Shown here: in pieces, positions 34,498 through 43,225 of the stretch | How the letters are laid out: each line of letters begins with the position of its first letter | Position numbering within the stretch: position 1 is the stretch's first letter | Assembly: GCF_001281525.1 (NCBI RefSeq) | Contig: NZ_LGCI01000002.1 | Coordinates: forward strand, 332,984 to 396,983 | Direction of reading: 5' to 3' | Length of the DNA stretch: 64,000 nucleotides | DNA from: Lysinibacillus macroides | GTDB lineage: Bacteria; Bacillota; Bacilli; Bacillales_A; Planococcaceae | Notes under the pieces: generated by a model | What the model saw: only the letters and a program-made list of their open reading frames with translations | The model's database searches: none | Told to the model about the DNA's origin: nothing | Position numbers and translations under genes: made by a program

Positions 34498-34601
34498 TCA
34501 CTTTGGAATAAGTACAAAAAACGCCTGGATATTTAGAAATAGAATCAAATTATTTTCTTCTTTCTTATGCTATTCTATTGAAGTCAGGAGGAAGGAGAGA
34601 A

Positions 34602-35483
34602 ATGAAAACTTACATAGCTGATGGCATGCTGCTCATTACGGCAATCGTTTGGGGGAGCGGATTTGTCGTGACAGCCATTGCCTTAGAATATTTAACGGCC
34701 TATCAATTGATGGCCGCTCGCTTTACTTTAGCAACGCTGATTTTAATTTTATTATTTGGGAAAAGATTAAGAAAAGCTTCAAAATCGGTTATTTGGAAAG
34801 GTGCAATATTAGGTGCAATTTTATATACAGCATTCGCTCTACAAACCGTTGGGCTCGAATATACAACACCATCAAAAAATGCTTTTTTAACTGCTGTGAA
34901 TGTTATTATTGTGCCGCTCATTGCACTTGCGGTGTACAAACGCCGTATCGATGGCTACGAAATTATCGGTGCTTTTATGGCGATTTTCGGAATCGGGCTT
35001 TTATCGCTTGAAGGTTCATTGACAATGAATATAGGTGACCTTTTATCATTGGCCTGCGCTGTTGGCTTTGCCTTTGATATTTTCTATACAAACCTTTTTG
35101 TCAAAAAAGAGGACCCTATTACTTTAACAATTATTCAATTTATGTCTGCTTCCATTATAGGTATTATCATTGTTATGGGACAGGGAGGTATGCCAACAAG
35201 CTTAGAGAAAGAAGGCATGTTATCCATTGTATATTTAGCCATTTTCTCAACAGTTATAGCTTATCTATGTCAAAATATAGCTTATAAGTATACATCAGCT
35301 ACAAAAGGAGCTATTATTTTATCTACTGAATCATTCTTCGGTATGGTATTTTCAGTTATCTTTTTACATGAAATTTTAACAGGTCGCATGATGGCAGGTG
35401 CAGTGCTTATTTTACTAGCGATTATTATCGCAGAGGTTAAACCAGCCTATCCGAAAAAGCAGCTACTTGATCGAAATATTTAA
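34602..35483 (+). CDS. EamA/DMT-family transporter
   Basis: A 293-aa membrane protein of the drug/metabolite transporter superfamily: ten predicted helices in two EamA repeats (about 5-135 and 150-285). Typical pieces are LLITAIVWGSGFVVTAIAL, AARFTLATLIL and FSTVIAYLCQNIAYKYTSATKGAIILSTESFFG. The ATG at 34602 follows AGGAGGAAGGAG; the longer frame from 34578 would include the ribosome binding site and is rejected. Such proteins export amino acids or other metabolites. It follows the PucR regulator and ends at a bidirectional terminator. Confidence 0.9.
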   Translation: MKTYIADGMLLITAIVWGSGFVVTAIALEYLTAYQLMAARFTLATLILILLFGKRLRKASKSVIWKGAILGAILYTAFALQTVGLEYTTPSKNAFLTAVNVIIVPLIALAVYKRRIDGYEIIGAFMAIFGIGLLSLEGSLTMNIGDLLSLACAVGFAFDIFYTNLFVKKEDPITLTIIQFMSASIIGIIIVMGQGGMPTSLEKEGMLSIVYLAIFSTVIAYLCQNIAYKYTSATKGAIILSTESFFGMVFSVIFLHEILTGRMMAGAVLILLAIIIAEVKPAYPKKQLLDRNI

Positions 35484-35545
35484 AGGGACTTAGCAAATTT
35501 TTCTCTTTTTGAATATAAATTGATAAGAAAACCTTTTGCAATACT

Positions 35546-35586
35546 AAAAAGACTAGAAATAGAATATAGCATTTCTAGTCTTTCTT
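35546..35586. terminator. Bidirectional terminator
   Basis: Perfect arms AAAGACTAGAAAT and ATTTCTAGTCTTT with a 10-base loop, between the convergent EamA gene and the amino-acid ABC operon. Confidence 0.88.
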
Positions 35587-35592
35587 TACTAT

Positions 35593-36315
35593 TTATAACA
35601 CTTTTGCTAAAAAGTCCTGTGTACGTTTCTCTTGTGGATTATTAAATATTTCAGCTGGTGTACCTTCTTCCACCAAGTAACCACCATCCATAAATAAAAT
35701 ACGATCTCCCACTTCACGTGCAAAGCCCATTTCATGCGTAACAATGACCATTGTCATTCCTTCATGCGCCAGAGCACCCATTACGTTTAAGACTTCTCCA
35801 ACCATTTCTGGATCTAATGCTGATGTTGGTTCATCAAATAGCATGACTTTTGGTTTCATCGCTAAAGATCTAGCAATAGCAACACGTTGCTGCTGCCCGC
35901 CCGATAGTTGATGTGGGTAGGCATGTTCTTTATCTGGTAATCCTACTTTTTTTAATAATTCTCTCGCTAAACTTTCACTTTCTTCTTTACTTTTTTTCAG
36001 CACTTGAATAGGTCCAATTGTAATATTCCCTAACACTGTTAAGTGCTCAAATAAATTAAATTGCTGAAAACACATACCCACATGCTGTCTTAATTGTGGA
36101 ATATTTGTTTTTGGGTTCGTTAACTCCATCCCCACAATATCAATTTTTCCTTTTGTTGCCTTTTCTAATCCATTTAGGCATCTTAAAAAAGTACTCTTTC
36201 CACTTCCAGAAGGTCCGATGACTACTACCACTTCTTGAGGTTTAATATGTGCGTTTATGCCTTTTAAAACTTCAATATCTCCATATGATTTATATAAATC
36301 TTCAACGTGTATCAA
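35593..36315 (-). CDS. Polar amino-acid ABC transporter ATP-binding protein
   Basis: A 240-aa ATPase of the GlnQ/HisP group, full length. Walker [10 protein letters not shown] near 34-42, Q-loop [10 protein letters not shown], signature [16 protein letters not shown] near 135, Walker [14 protein letters not shown] near 158, switch His in VTHEMGFA. It powers uptake of a polar amino acid together with the overlapping permease gene (14-bp overlap) and the lipoprotein upstream. The substrate might be glutamine, arginine or cystine; sequence identity alone cannot decide. Confidence 0.93.
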   Translation of the reverse strand: MIHVEDLYKSYGDIEVLKGINAHIKPQEVVVVIGPSGSGKSTFLRCLNGLEKATKGKIDIVGMELTNPKTNIPQLRQHVGMCFQQFNLFEHLTVLGNITIGPIQVLKKSKEESESLARELLKKVGLPDKEHAYPHQLSGGQQQRVAIARSLAMKPKVMLFDEPTSALDPEMVGEVLNVMGALAHEGMTMVIVTHEMGFAREVGDRILFMDGGYLVEEGTPAEIFNNPQEKRTQDFLAKVL

Positions 36316-36970
36316 GTCGCATCTTCCTTTCTAAATAACCAGCAAATTGGGATATAGAAAAAATAAGTATAAAATAAATAATCCCTATTGTTATCCAAAT
36401 TGCGAAAGGTTCGAATGTTGTGGAAATAATAATTTGCCCTCGGTAAACTAAATCAATAATACCGATTGGTGCTAATAAAGACGTATCTTTAATGGCTTGC
36501 GCTGATTGATTCACTAACGGTGGAATCATTCGTTTAAAAGCTTGAGGTAAAATAATGAAACGCATTGTTTGAAACTCCGTCATCCCAATACTTTCAGAAG
36601 CTTCTCTTTGTCCTTTATTAACACTTAAAATCCCAGCACGAATAATTTCAGAAATATATGCTCCTTGATGCAATGCCAACGTTAATGTAGCCGCTATTAT
36701 AGGATATGACCTTTGCCCAAACCATTCATTTAAAGGCAAAACACCCGCTAAACCAAAAACAATGAAAAATAATTGAACTAATAATGGCGTTGAACGGAAA
36801 ATTTCTACATAAATTGATGCAATCCCTTTTAAAAAGGAAGATTGTGATAATTTCATAATCGCGGCAATTAAACCAATAATAATTGCTAATACAATGGAAG
36901 CGATTGAATAATAAATTGTATATTTAAGACCTTCTAAAATCATTGGCATATTTTCTAATACTACATCCAA
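36302..36970 (-). CDS. Polar amino-acid ABC transporter permease
   Basis: A 222-aa membrane subunit of the HisM/GlnP type with five to six helices. It has the conserved [67 protein letters not shown] (the EAA loop that contacts the ATPase) and [12 protein letters not shown]. Overlaps the ATPase gene by 14 bp. It lies 163 bp downstream of the binding-protein gene, the gap holding a large hairpin. A homodimer of this permease would form the channel. Confidence 0.93.
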   Translation of the reverse strand: MDVVLENMPMILEGLKYTIYYSIASIVLAIIIGLIAAIMKLSQSSFLKGIASIYVEIFRSTPLLVQLFFIVFGLAGVLPLNEWFGQRSYPIIAATLTLALHQGAYISEIIRAGILSVNKGQREASESIGMTEFQTMRFIILPQAFKRMIPPLVNQSAQAIKDTSLLAPIGIIDLVYRGQIIISTTFEPFAIWITIGIIYFILIFSISQFAGYLERKMRLDTR

Positions 36971-37069
36971 GCTATCTCCCCCATTTCAACACTATCAATA
37001 TTACAAAAGAGACGTAATATACCCCTTTTTAGCAATATTTAAAATCAGTAACATTGCTATGGGTTTTAC

Positions 37070-37123
37070 CTTGATTCAGCAAAAATATTTGTACGGTTGC
37101 ACAAAAAATATTGCTGAATCAAG
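37070..37123 (-). other. Large inverted repeat between binding-protein and permease genes
   Basis: Arms of about 18-21 bases (CTTGATTCAGCAA... and ...TTGCTGAATCAAG) with a 15-base loop, no U-tract after it in the minus strand. Such structures often protect the 3' end of the binding-protein mRNA, giving more lipoprotein than permease. Attenuation without a classical U-run is also possible. Confidence 0.65.
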
Positions 37124-37133
37124 ATAAATCATG

Positions 37134-37967
37134 TTATTCAGCTTTAACTGCTACTTCCTCAGGCTTTACAACATCTTCAATGAAACCGTTCTTTTCTCCG
37201 TTTAAATACTCATCAAATAACTTCTCGTATTCCCCATTTTTTTGAAGCTTTTCTAAGCCGCCATTAATCTTTTCTAATAGCTCTGTTTTTGATTTATTGA
37301 TAGCGATACCATAATATTCACCAGCTAAAATATCCCCTACAATTTCTGCATCTGTTTCTTGTGTAGTAATATAGTTAATGTTTGATGGATTGTCATATAA
37401 AATCGCATCGATACCACCATTGTCTAATGCACTATATGTTGTACTAATATCAGCATATTGCTTAATATCCTGGTCTTTGATGCCATTTTGAGTTAAATAG
37501 TTGTAGGATGAAGTCCCTTTTTGAATCCCTACCAGTTTACCTTTTAAATCGTCAAAACCTTTAATGCCTGAATCAGGCTTTGTTAAAATAGATAAACCAG
37601 ACTTATAATAGGCATTTGAAAAATTCACGCTTTCTAGTCGCTTGTCTGTAATACTTAATGCACCTACTACTACGTCTAACTGACCTGCTTTTAAAGCTGG
37701 TACAAGACCATCAAATTGCATGCTAGAAAGCTCTACTTCAAAACCTTCTTCTTCACCAATTTTTTTAATGAGGGCAATATCAAAACCTACTAATTCCCCT
37801 TTTTCTTCAGATTCAAAGGGTGGATAAGTAGGGCTAGTTCCCACCTGGACTACTAATTTTTCAGAACCTCCACCTTCTGTCTTGTCAGAGCCTGATTTAT
37901 CTGCCCCACAAGCAGCTAAAACAGCCACTAATAGTGTAGTTAAAAATAATAGCATTACCTTCTTCAT
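37134..37967 (-). CDS. Amino-acid ABC transporter substrate-binding lipoprotein
   Basis: A 277-aa extracellular lipoprotein of the SBP_bac_3 family. The signal MKKVMLLFLTTLLVAVLAAC ends in the lipobox LAAC, so Cys20 would be lipidated. A charged Ser/Gly linker follows, then the binding fold: VGTSPTYPPFESEEKGELVGFDIALIKKIGEE, GALSITDKRLESVNFSNAYYKSG and LVGIQKGTSSYNYL. The Asp in VGFDI and Arg in DKR normally bind the amino-acid alpha groups. The ATG at 37967 follows GAGGAGG by 8 bases; a TTG start seven codons earlier overlaps that site. First gene of the importer operon. Confidence 0.92.
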   Translation of the reverse strand: MKKVMLLFLTTLLVAVLAACGADKSGSDKTEGGGSEKLVVQVGTSPTYPPFESEEKGELVGFDIALIKKIGEEEGFEVELSSMQFDGLVPALKAGQLDVVVGALSITDKRLESVNFSNAYYKSGLSILTKPDSGIKGFDDLKGKLVGIQKGTSSYNYLTQNGIKDQDIKQYADISTTYSALDNGGIDAILYDNPSNINYITTQETDAEIVGDILAGEYYGIAINKSKTELLEKINGGLEKLQKNGEYEKLFDEYLNGEKNGFIEDVVKPEEVAVKAE

Positions 37968-38324
37968 AAACATCCTCCTCGTTAACAAATCTATGCGGTC
38001 AATACAGAATTCCTAAAATATTCAGACATTTAAACCCCTCACAGCGTACAGCTTTTTTCAATATGTTTTAACGTCTGGCTCTTGACGACACATATAGTTT
38101 TACCAATAGTATGAATTAGACTATCGAACCTTTTACTATATCTAAATTTTGAAAAATGAGTGTTGTTGTCTGTAAAGCTAGTATAGCACATATCAGAAAC
38201 TGGCTGTGGGTAAATCTATACCGCTTCCAATGCCCAACTACACCCTGCTCAGGTCGTTTATTAGAAAATTCTGTTAATACAATAGATTGTATTATATGAA
38301 ACTCGTATTCATTCCCTTCTAGTT

Positions 38325-38905
38325 GTTTCAAATAATCTACCTAGTACTGTTAAGCCTTGTTCTAGCATTTCTAAATCACCTATCGTATAGCCAATTCTGA
38401 ATGATTGTGGTACTTCCAATCAATCCCTGTAGCAAAGGACAACACCTTCTTTTTCATACAAATTTCTACATAGCTCCTCGCTCGAAATATCAAAATCATA
38501 TTTAATCAATACCCTAGTACCAGACTGTTATATTAACATGATAAATGAGGCCGGCTTTCTAGCCACTGATCAATGACTTGCTTCTCTTCGTACACAATTT
38601 TTCGCCCTCTTTCTAAAATCTTTTCAGAATGCTCAAAGGCAATTGCTGTAATGAACTCATCAAATACACCATCACAGATTGTGTCATAAGATCTTCTATT
38701 TTCCAATCAATCATATGTTTCTTTATCCTTTGTTACAATCGTTCTAGCTACTTAGAAAACTTTAGATGTACTGCACGTAGCAACTCCTTTAATAGATGGC
38801 ATCTATTGCTCATCTATATTTCATCACATAGAACATAATCATCCACAATAGGGCTAGCTTAGATCTTCATCACAATGTTGAACATTATAAGCAGTTTTCC
38901 ATTGC
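38325..38905 (-). pseudogene. Decayed class I/II aminotransferase
   Basis: Minus-strand translation in several frames gives ordered pieces of a PLP aminotransferase: IVDDYVLCDEI, then KVFS with VTKDKETYD, GVFDEFITAIAFEHSEKILERG, EKQVIDQWLESRPHLS, KYDFDISSEELCRNLYEKEGVVL, and FRIGYTIGDLEMLEQGLTVLG at the C-terminus. Stops and frameshifts separate them, and the N-terminal half (substrate-binding part) is gone. Clearly non-functional. The gap 37968-38324 shows nothing else I can support apart from a short, chance-like open frame. Confidence 0.75.
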
Positions 38906-39010
38906 TATTAAAATTTATTTATATATAGCTAAGCAAGAAAGATTCAATAATTATTTGAATACTATTTCTCATAAACAATAGGATCCATGATGATCCACCA
39001 AAGCTTATAA

Positions 39011-39060
39011 AATAAAGGCTACTATTCAGAGGGGGTGCTCTCTGAATAGTAGCCTTTATT
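39011..39060 (-). terminator. Terminator of the YitT-like gene
   Basis: Arms AAAGGCTACTATTCAGAG and CTCTGAATAGTAGCCTTT, perfect, with the stop codon of the minus-strand gene inside the outer edge. Confidence 0.88.
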
Positions 39061-39625
39061 CCGTCACTGTCATAACACTAATAATAAGTCCTCCAACAAG
39101 CACCGTAACAATAGATAGGAGCAGTGTATGTGAAGACAATACGATACCACCTACCAAAATAATAATAGCATCCATACAAAAAATCAGTAGCCCCACATTC
39201 ATACCTGTTTTATCACATATAAATTGAGCAATTAAATCTGTTCCACCAGTGCTTGTCTGAAATCGAAGCATCAAGCCAATGCCAAAGCCTACAAGAATTC
39301 CTCCAAATATAGCACTATAAAGAGCATCTATTTGTACAATATTCCTTACTGGCTTTAGGAAATCAATAATAAAGGATGAAGTAATTAGGCCATGCACGCT
39401 ATTATAAAAATAGGTTCTATATTTAAACCAAGCTATAATAAAAATTGGCATACTAATGATAATAATCATTAAGCCAATTTTAAGATTATACAAATAATGT
39501 AAAATCAGTGCTAGCCCAACAACTCCTCCATCTAAAATTTCATAGGGTGTTAAAAACAAGTGAATACCTAATGATAAAGAAATACTTCCTATTATAATGA
39601 CAAGACTTTTGGTCAAAAAATACAT
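39056..39625 (-). CDS. YitT-family membrane protein, short form
   Basis: A 189-aa protein with five to six hydrophobic helices. GSISLSLGIHLFLTPYEILDGGVVGLALILHYL matches the YitT N-terminal domain, and GFGIGLMLRFQTSTGGTDLIAQFIC is its second conserved block. The usual C-terminal DUF2179 domain is absent, so the protein is about 90 residues short; a separate DUF2179-type membrane protein is encoded at 41129. The ATG at 39625 has GAGGGGGG just upstream; a longer frame from 39712 is unlikely. Function of the family is unknown. Confidence 0.85.
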   Translation of the reverse strand: MYFLTKSLVIIIGSISLSLGIHLFLTPYEILDGGVVGLALILHYLYNLKIGLMIIIISMPIFIIAWFKYRTYFYNSVHGLITSSFIIDFLKPVRNIVQIDALYSAIFGGILVGFGIGLMLRFQTSTGGTDLIAQFICDKTGMNVGLLIFCMDAIIILVGGIVLSSHTLLLSIVTVLVGGLIISVMTVTE

Positions 39626-39781
39626 ATAGCCCCCCTCTACAACTAAGCCTGTCTTATAGTATGAAATCAGATTATTGAACATGTTATAAAATAGCATAAG
39701 ATACATAGACATTTTTATGATGATTTCGAAACTTATTGACGTATCCTTCGTATATACATAAAAACAAAGGGAGATGATTCA

Positions 39782-41056
39782 ATGGGACATGCTTTATTAG
39801 AACAGGTTAAACAAACAAGAGTACATTTAAGGGAAGAACTGTTAGCAACGATTTTTGAAGAATTTGATGGTCAACGTATGGGATTAACAAAGGCTCAACG
39901 CTTAGAAAAGTATCGAAAAATGCTGGAAAGTCCATTTCGTTTTTTCCGTGGCAGTGCGTATCTATTTTATTTTGATGTGACAAAAATTTCGTCCCTTTTC
40001 CACACACCTGATCTAAAACCAACTTGGATTCAGGGTGATATGCATATGGACAATTTTGGTGCTTTTCAAAATGAGACAGGCAATATCGTTTTTGATGTAA
40101 ATGATTTTGATGAGGGCTATGTCGGCTCCTATTTATACGATCTTACACGTATGAGTGTTAGCATTGCACTTTATTTAGAGGAACAAGGTTTACATAATAC
40201 AGCCCAAGAAACGGCTATCCAGCATTTTCTGAGTAGCTATCTTCAGCAGCTCAAACGTTTTCAGCGTAAACAGGATGATCCATTGACAATGCTATTTACA
40301 AAGGATACTACCAAGGGGCCTATTAAAAAGATGTTAAAAAAGCTGGAAAAACGGCAAGGTACTCAATTCGTTCAAGACATTACACAGATGAATGAGGATG
40401 GCAAGCATGTTTTTCGATGGGATGAGGAAATACAGCCTGTTTCACCAGAGGAATATCAAGCGATTTCAAATGTCTTAACCAACTATACCATTAAGGATAT
40501 CGCCATTAAATACGGCTCTGGCACAGCTTCTATAGGTTTAAAACGCTATTATATTTTAGTAGAGGGTGATATTGTCCTAGAAATGAAGGAGGTTCGTACA
40601 GCTATTCCAGCCTACTTCCTCCCCTATCGAGAGGAATTTTGGAATGCCTATAATCATCAGGGCGCACGCGTGGTGGGCACACAAAAGGCCATGCACCATT
40701 TAGAGGACCCACACCTCGCCTATGTAACAGTAGATGGGCAAGAATTTTATATTCGTGAGCGTTCACCATTTAAGAAAAAGGTGAAGCCAAAAAACTATAA
40801 AAGCTTAGAGGATTACTATACAACAACTGCAATTATGGGACAAATTGCCGCAAAAATTCATGCAAGAGCTGATATCGACTACTCACATGTGTTTGACTAT
40901 CATAGTGAGGATGAAATCTTAAAAGCTATTGGCAAAAATCATTATCTTTTTATAGAGCATATTATATTACAAGCGATGCACTACAAAAACACCGTCTATA
41001 CAGACTTTGAATTATTTAAAAACTGGGTTGAAGAGAGAATGACCCCACCTAGCTAA
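39782..41056 (+). CDS. DUF2252 family protein
   Basis: A 424-aa soluble protein. The core FRFFRGSAYLFYFD, TWIQGDMHMDNFGAF and NIVFDVNDFDEGYVGSYLYDLTRM is diagnostic of DUF2252 and recalls the kinase/aminoglycoside-phosphotransferase catalytic loop (GDxHxxN then DFD), so an ATP-dependent transferase activity is plausible. Later conserved pieces: KYGSGTASIGLKRYYIL and FYIRERSPFKKKVKPKNY. Ribosome binding site GGGAG before ATG 39782. Monocistronic, with a terminator after it. Substrate unknown. Confidence 0.9.
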   Translation: MGHALLEQVKQTRVHLREELLATIFEEFDGQRMGLTKAQRLEKYRKMLESPFRFFRGSAYLFYFDVTKISSLFHTPDLKPTWIQGDMHMDNFGAFQNETGNIVFDVNDFDEGYVGSYLYDLTRMSVSIALYLEEQGLHNTAQETAIQHFLSSYLQQLKRFQRKQDDPLTMLFTKDTTKGPIKKMLKKLEKRQGTQFVQDITQMNEDGKHVFRWDEEIQPVSPEEYQAISNVLTNYTIKDIAIKYGSGTASIGLKRYYILVEGDIVLEMKEVRTAIPAYFLPYREEFWNAYNHQGARVVGTQKAMHHLEDPHLAYVTVDGQEFYIRERSPFKKKVKPKNYKSLEDYYTTTAIMGQIAAKIHARADIDYSHVFDYHSEDEILKAIGKNHYLFIEHIILQAMHYKNTVYTDFELFKNWVEERMTPPS

Positions 41057-41066
41057 TCAAAAAGTT

Positions 41067-41114
41067 AAAAAGCGCAAAAAATCAATTTTCAATAGTTGAA
41101 ATTTTGCGCTTTTC
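41067..41114. terminator. Bidirectional terminator
   Basis: AAAAGCGCAAAA and TTTTGCGCTTTT arms with inner AATTTTCAA/TTGAAATT pairing, between convergent genes. Confidence 0.85.
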
Positions 41115-41128
41115 TAATATAGAATTTT

Positions 41129-41656
41129 TTACTTTTGTCTTGCCTTCATGCGAGCGACTAAAAAACCACCTTTAAATGATTTAGGCTCATAGGAGATAAT
41201 AAAAGCAGTAGGCTCAAATTGCTCTACGATTTGAAAGAGCTCAGCCTCACGATTTCTTTTAGTGAGGATTTCATATTTATAGCGATTACTATCTCTTCCC
41301 TCACCAACATAGATGGTTACAGCAAATCCTTCATTACGTAAAAATTTTACAAGCTCTTCATTTTTACTTTGCGTATTAATGGTTGCATAAACATAGCCGA
41401 TTGCTAGCTTACGCTCAATTTTAGCCCCTAAAAATATACCTAAGCCAAAGCCAAATGCATAGACAACCATGGCAAATATACTTTGTTTTCCACTAAAGAC
41501 AAGTGAAAGGCCAAATACATACACCAACATCTCCACCATACCAAATATAGCAGCAAGGAAGGTAATATTCTTTACCAAAAATATTGTGCGTAGTGTTAAA
41601 AAGGGTACATAAACTAGCTGAAGAATTAAAATTAAAATTATACTTTGCATTGGCAT
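41129..41656 (-). CDS. UPF0316/DUF2179-type membrane protein (YebE-like)
   Basis: A 175-aa protein. Three hydrophobic helices occupy about 5-80 (LTLRTIFLVKNITFLAAIFGMVEMLVYVFGLSLV), followed by a soluble domain (YATINTQSKNEELVKFLRNEGFAVTIYVGEGRDSNRYKYEILTKR) that matches DUF2179, a predicted ligand-binding fold. It ends FEPTAFIISYEPKSFKGGFLV. This is the UPF0316 arrangement found in Bacillus YebE. Function unknown. The neighbouring YitT-like protein lacks exactly this DUF2179 part, which is curious but may be coincidence. Confidence 0.87.
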   Translation of the reverse strand: MPMQSIILILILQLVYVPFLTLRTIFLVKNITFLAAIFGMVEMLVYVFGLSLVFSGKQSIFAMVVYAFGFGLGIFLGAKIERKLAIGYVYATINTQSKNEELVKFLRNEGFAVTIYVGEGRDSNRYKYEILTKRNREAELFQIVEQFEPTAFIISYEPKSFKGGFLVARMKARQK

Positions 41657-42245
41657 AAGACCTTTCTAAAAGTAATAATCGTTTCAGTGTATATTTGCTT
41701 CAATGATTTTATTCTATCCCCTTGTTACTGAGCATTAAAACACTAAATCCTTATTTCCTCTATCAATAGTACAATTTTAGTGTCTCTATTTATTTAACAT
41801 CCTCCCCCTTATCTTTCTTATCGCATATATTTCTATATACACTGAGACAATACCTTTATTTTTAGTTAGTTTCACAGCATTATATTTAGAATTTTCTACG
41901 TAAAAATACCACCACCTTAGTTATTAGGAGATGGTATAATTTTTTCTTTCAACTTCCCCATATATCGGGTCTTTTTATTTAGAAGCCTCAGCAACTCCAT
42001 GTTTAAAAGTATAGTGAACGAATAGTAACATGGTTATTTCCGTTCTACTAAAATAAACGAGCTTTCACTTTAAGACTTACTTTGATAGTTTTAGCTCCAC
42101 AGCCTTCCCTTATGCTACACCATGTTTGAAGGCCTTAGCTCAAGCAATCTCTTTCAGCGTCTCACATAGTTACTAAAACCCTTTTATTATATTAACATAA
42201 TTAAAATCGTATCTGCTTATTTAGAACTTTTCATTCTTAATCGCT
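41657..42245. other. 589-bp intergenic region with possible gene debris
   Basis: No convincing ORF. The stretch 41951-41980 resembles 43233-43262, which encodes the end of the xanthine permease (CTTCCCCAT...GGGTCTTT), so it may be a remnant of a permease C-terminus. Two similar short sequences (gcaactccatgttt near 41992, gctacaccatgttt near 42114) form a weak direct repeat 120 bp apart. Nothing else recognised. Confidence 0.3.
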
Positions 42246-42536
42246 TTATGGTATTTTACACGCAAAGCTATATCCACCAATTTTTTGAGCTGCCATTGCA
42301 TCAGTTGTTCCATCTAAACCAGCATTATCTCTCGAATCAATTTCTGGGTTACCCCTCTGAGCAAAACATTTATTCATACAATTCATTTTTTCTTTATGTG
42401 TAAGATATCGTTCCCAGAAAAAATATCCAACAATAGAACCAAGGCCAATTCCTGCAAGCCATGCGACTACACCATATGTTGAAGGTTCCCCTTCTTCATC
42501 TTCTTTGTAGTTTACATCATCATCATAATTTTTCAT
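42246..42536 (-). CDS. Hypothetical single-helix membrane protein, likely 5'-frameshifted
   Basis: A 96-aa product as read from the ATG at 42536: an acidic N-terminus (NYDDDVNYKEDEEGEPS), one membrane helix (VVAWLAGIGLGSIVGYFFW), and a Cys-containing tail (MNCMNKCFAQRGN). Coding character continues upstream without a start: ETLTSEEVNTKFLELGID precedes the Met in frame. A further ATG at 42655 (MMKMPNKSIILQIGK) joins it if one A is added to the AAA at about 42616. The original protein was then about 135 aa, and this copy carries a one-base deletion. Family unknown. The rest of 42656-42938 shows nothing clear. Confidence 0.5.
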   Translation of the reverse strand: MKNYDDDVNYKEDEEGEPSTYGVVAWLAGIGLGSIVGYFFWERYLTHKEKMNCMNKCFAQRGNPEIDSRDNAGLDGTTDAMAAQKIGGYSFACKIP

Positions 42537-42938
42537 ATCTATTCCTAATTCTAAAAATTTAGTATTAACCTCTTCAGAAGTTAATGTTTCTAAATATAGG
42601 TATGAATTTATTTCCCTATTTGTAAAATTATACTTTTATTAGGCATTTTCATCATTAAACTCTAATTTTTTATGTTAAAATTATACGATATTAGTTCTGT
42701 TAGAGCTTCATCTTTACTGTTTCACCCAATATAAATCATATAAGTATAATAAGTATTTCGTTTTATTATACATAAATACCAAATAAATATAGATTATTTA
42801 CCAAATCCTTTAAAATCTCCTAAAAAGTTGTTAAATTTGATTTTGATAGGGATCTCTTATAAAAAGAGGAATCTTATAGCAACATTTATGAATCAGTTTG
42901 AATGTCGGTAAATAATTCGAGATAAAGTTGAAAGCGAG

Positions 42939-43136
42939 GTGTTTTATTTGTATTTCTCAAATATTCAAATTTTAATGCTTGTATTTGCTTTTATTATTGC
43001 AGTTCTGGGAGCTGTAAAGATGTATCAAATTAAAAAAGAATATTTAGTGAAGCAGAAAGAATTAGAGGTAGAATCTGAAAAGATTGAATTGGAGAGACTA
43101 AAAATAACAGCTACACCTGAGGAAATTTCCAAATAG
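42939..43136 (+). CDS. Small membrane protein with basic/acidic coiled coil
   Basis: A 62-65 aa protein: one helix (QILMLVFAFIIAVLGAVKMY), then a charged coiled coil (EYLVKQKELEVESEKIELERLKI). The start may be GTG at 42939 or, better spaced from AGCGAGG, TTG at 42948. Unknown family; it looks like a small cell-envelope scaffold or stress peptide. Followed by a strong terminator shared with pbuX. Confidence 0.6.
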   Translation: MFYLYFSNIQILMLVFAFIIAVLGAVKMYQIKKEYLVKQKELEVESEKIELERLKITATPEEISK

Positions 43137-43188
43137 TCCATTTTACTTTTAGTTATTGTTATGCTATTAAATCTTCCATATAGAAAAG

Positions 43189-43222
43189 TGTCATCCCCTT
43201 ATCTATAAGAGGATGACATATT
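43189..43222. terminator. Bidirectional terminator before pbuX
   Basis: Arms TGTCATCC and AGGATGACA, with further pairing CTTAT/ATAAG inside and T-run TTTTTTT on the plus strand; also ends the pbuX transcript from the other side. Confidence 0.8.
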
Positions 43223-43225
43223 TTT

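Noticed and set aside
37968..38120. SAM riboswitch or T-box before the amino-acid importer
   Set aside because: None of the conserved aptamer segments could be found in the leader on the minus strand.
38116..38331. A 71-codon open frame on the minus strand
   Set aside because: Starts in the tail of the decayed aminotransferase and then runs through unrelated sequence; no ribosome binding site and no family.
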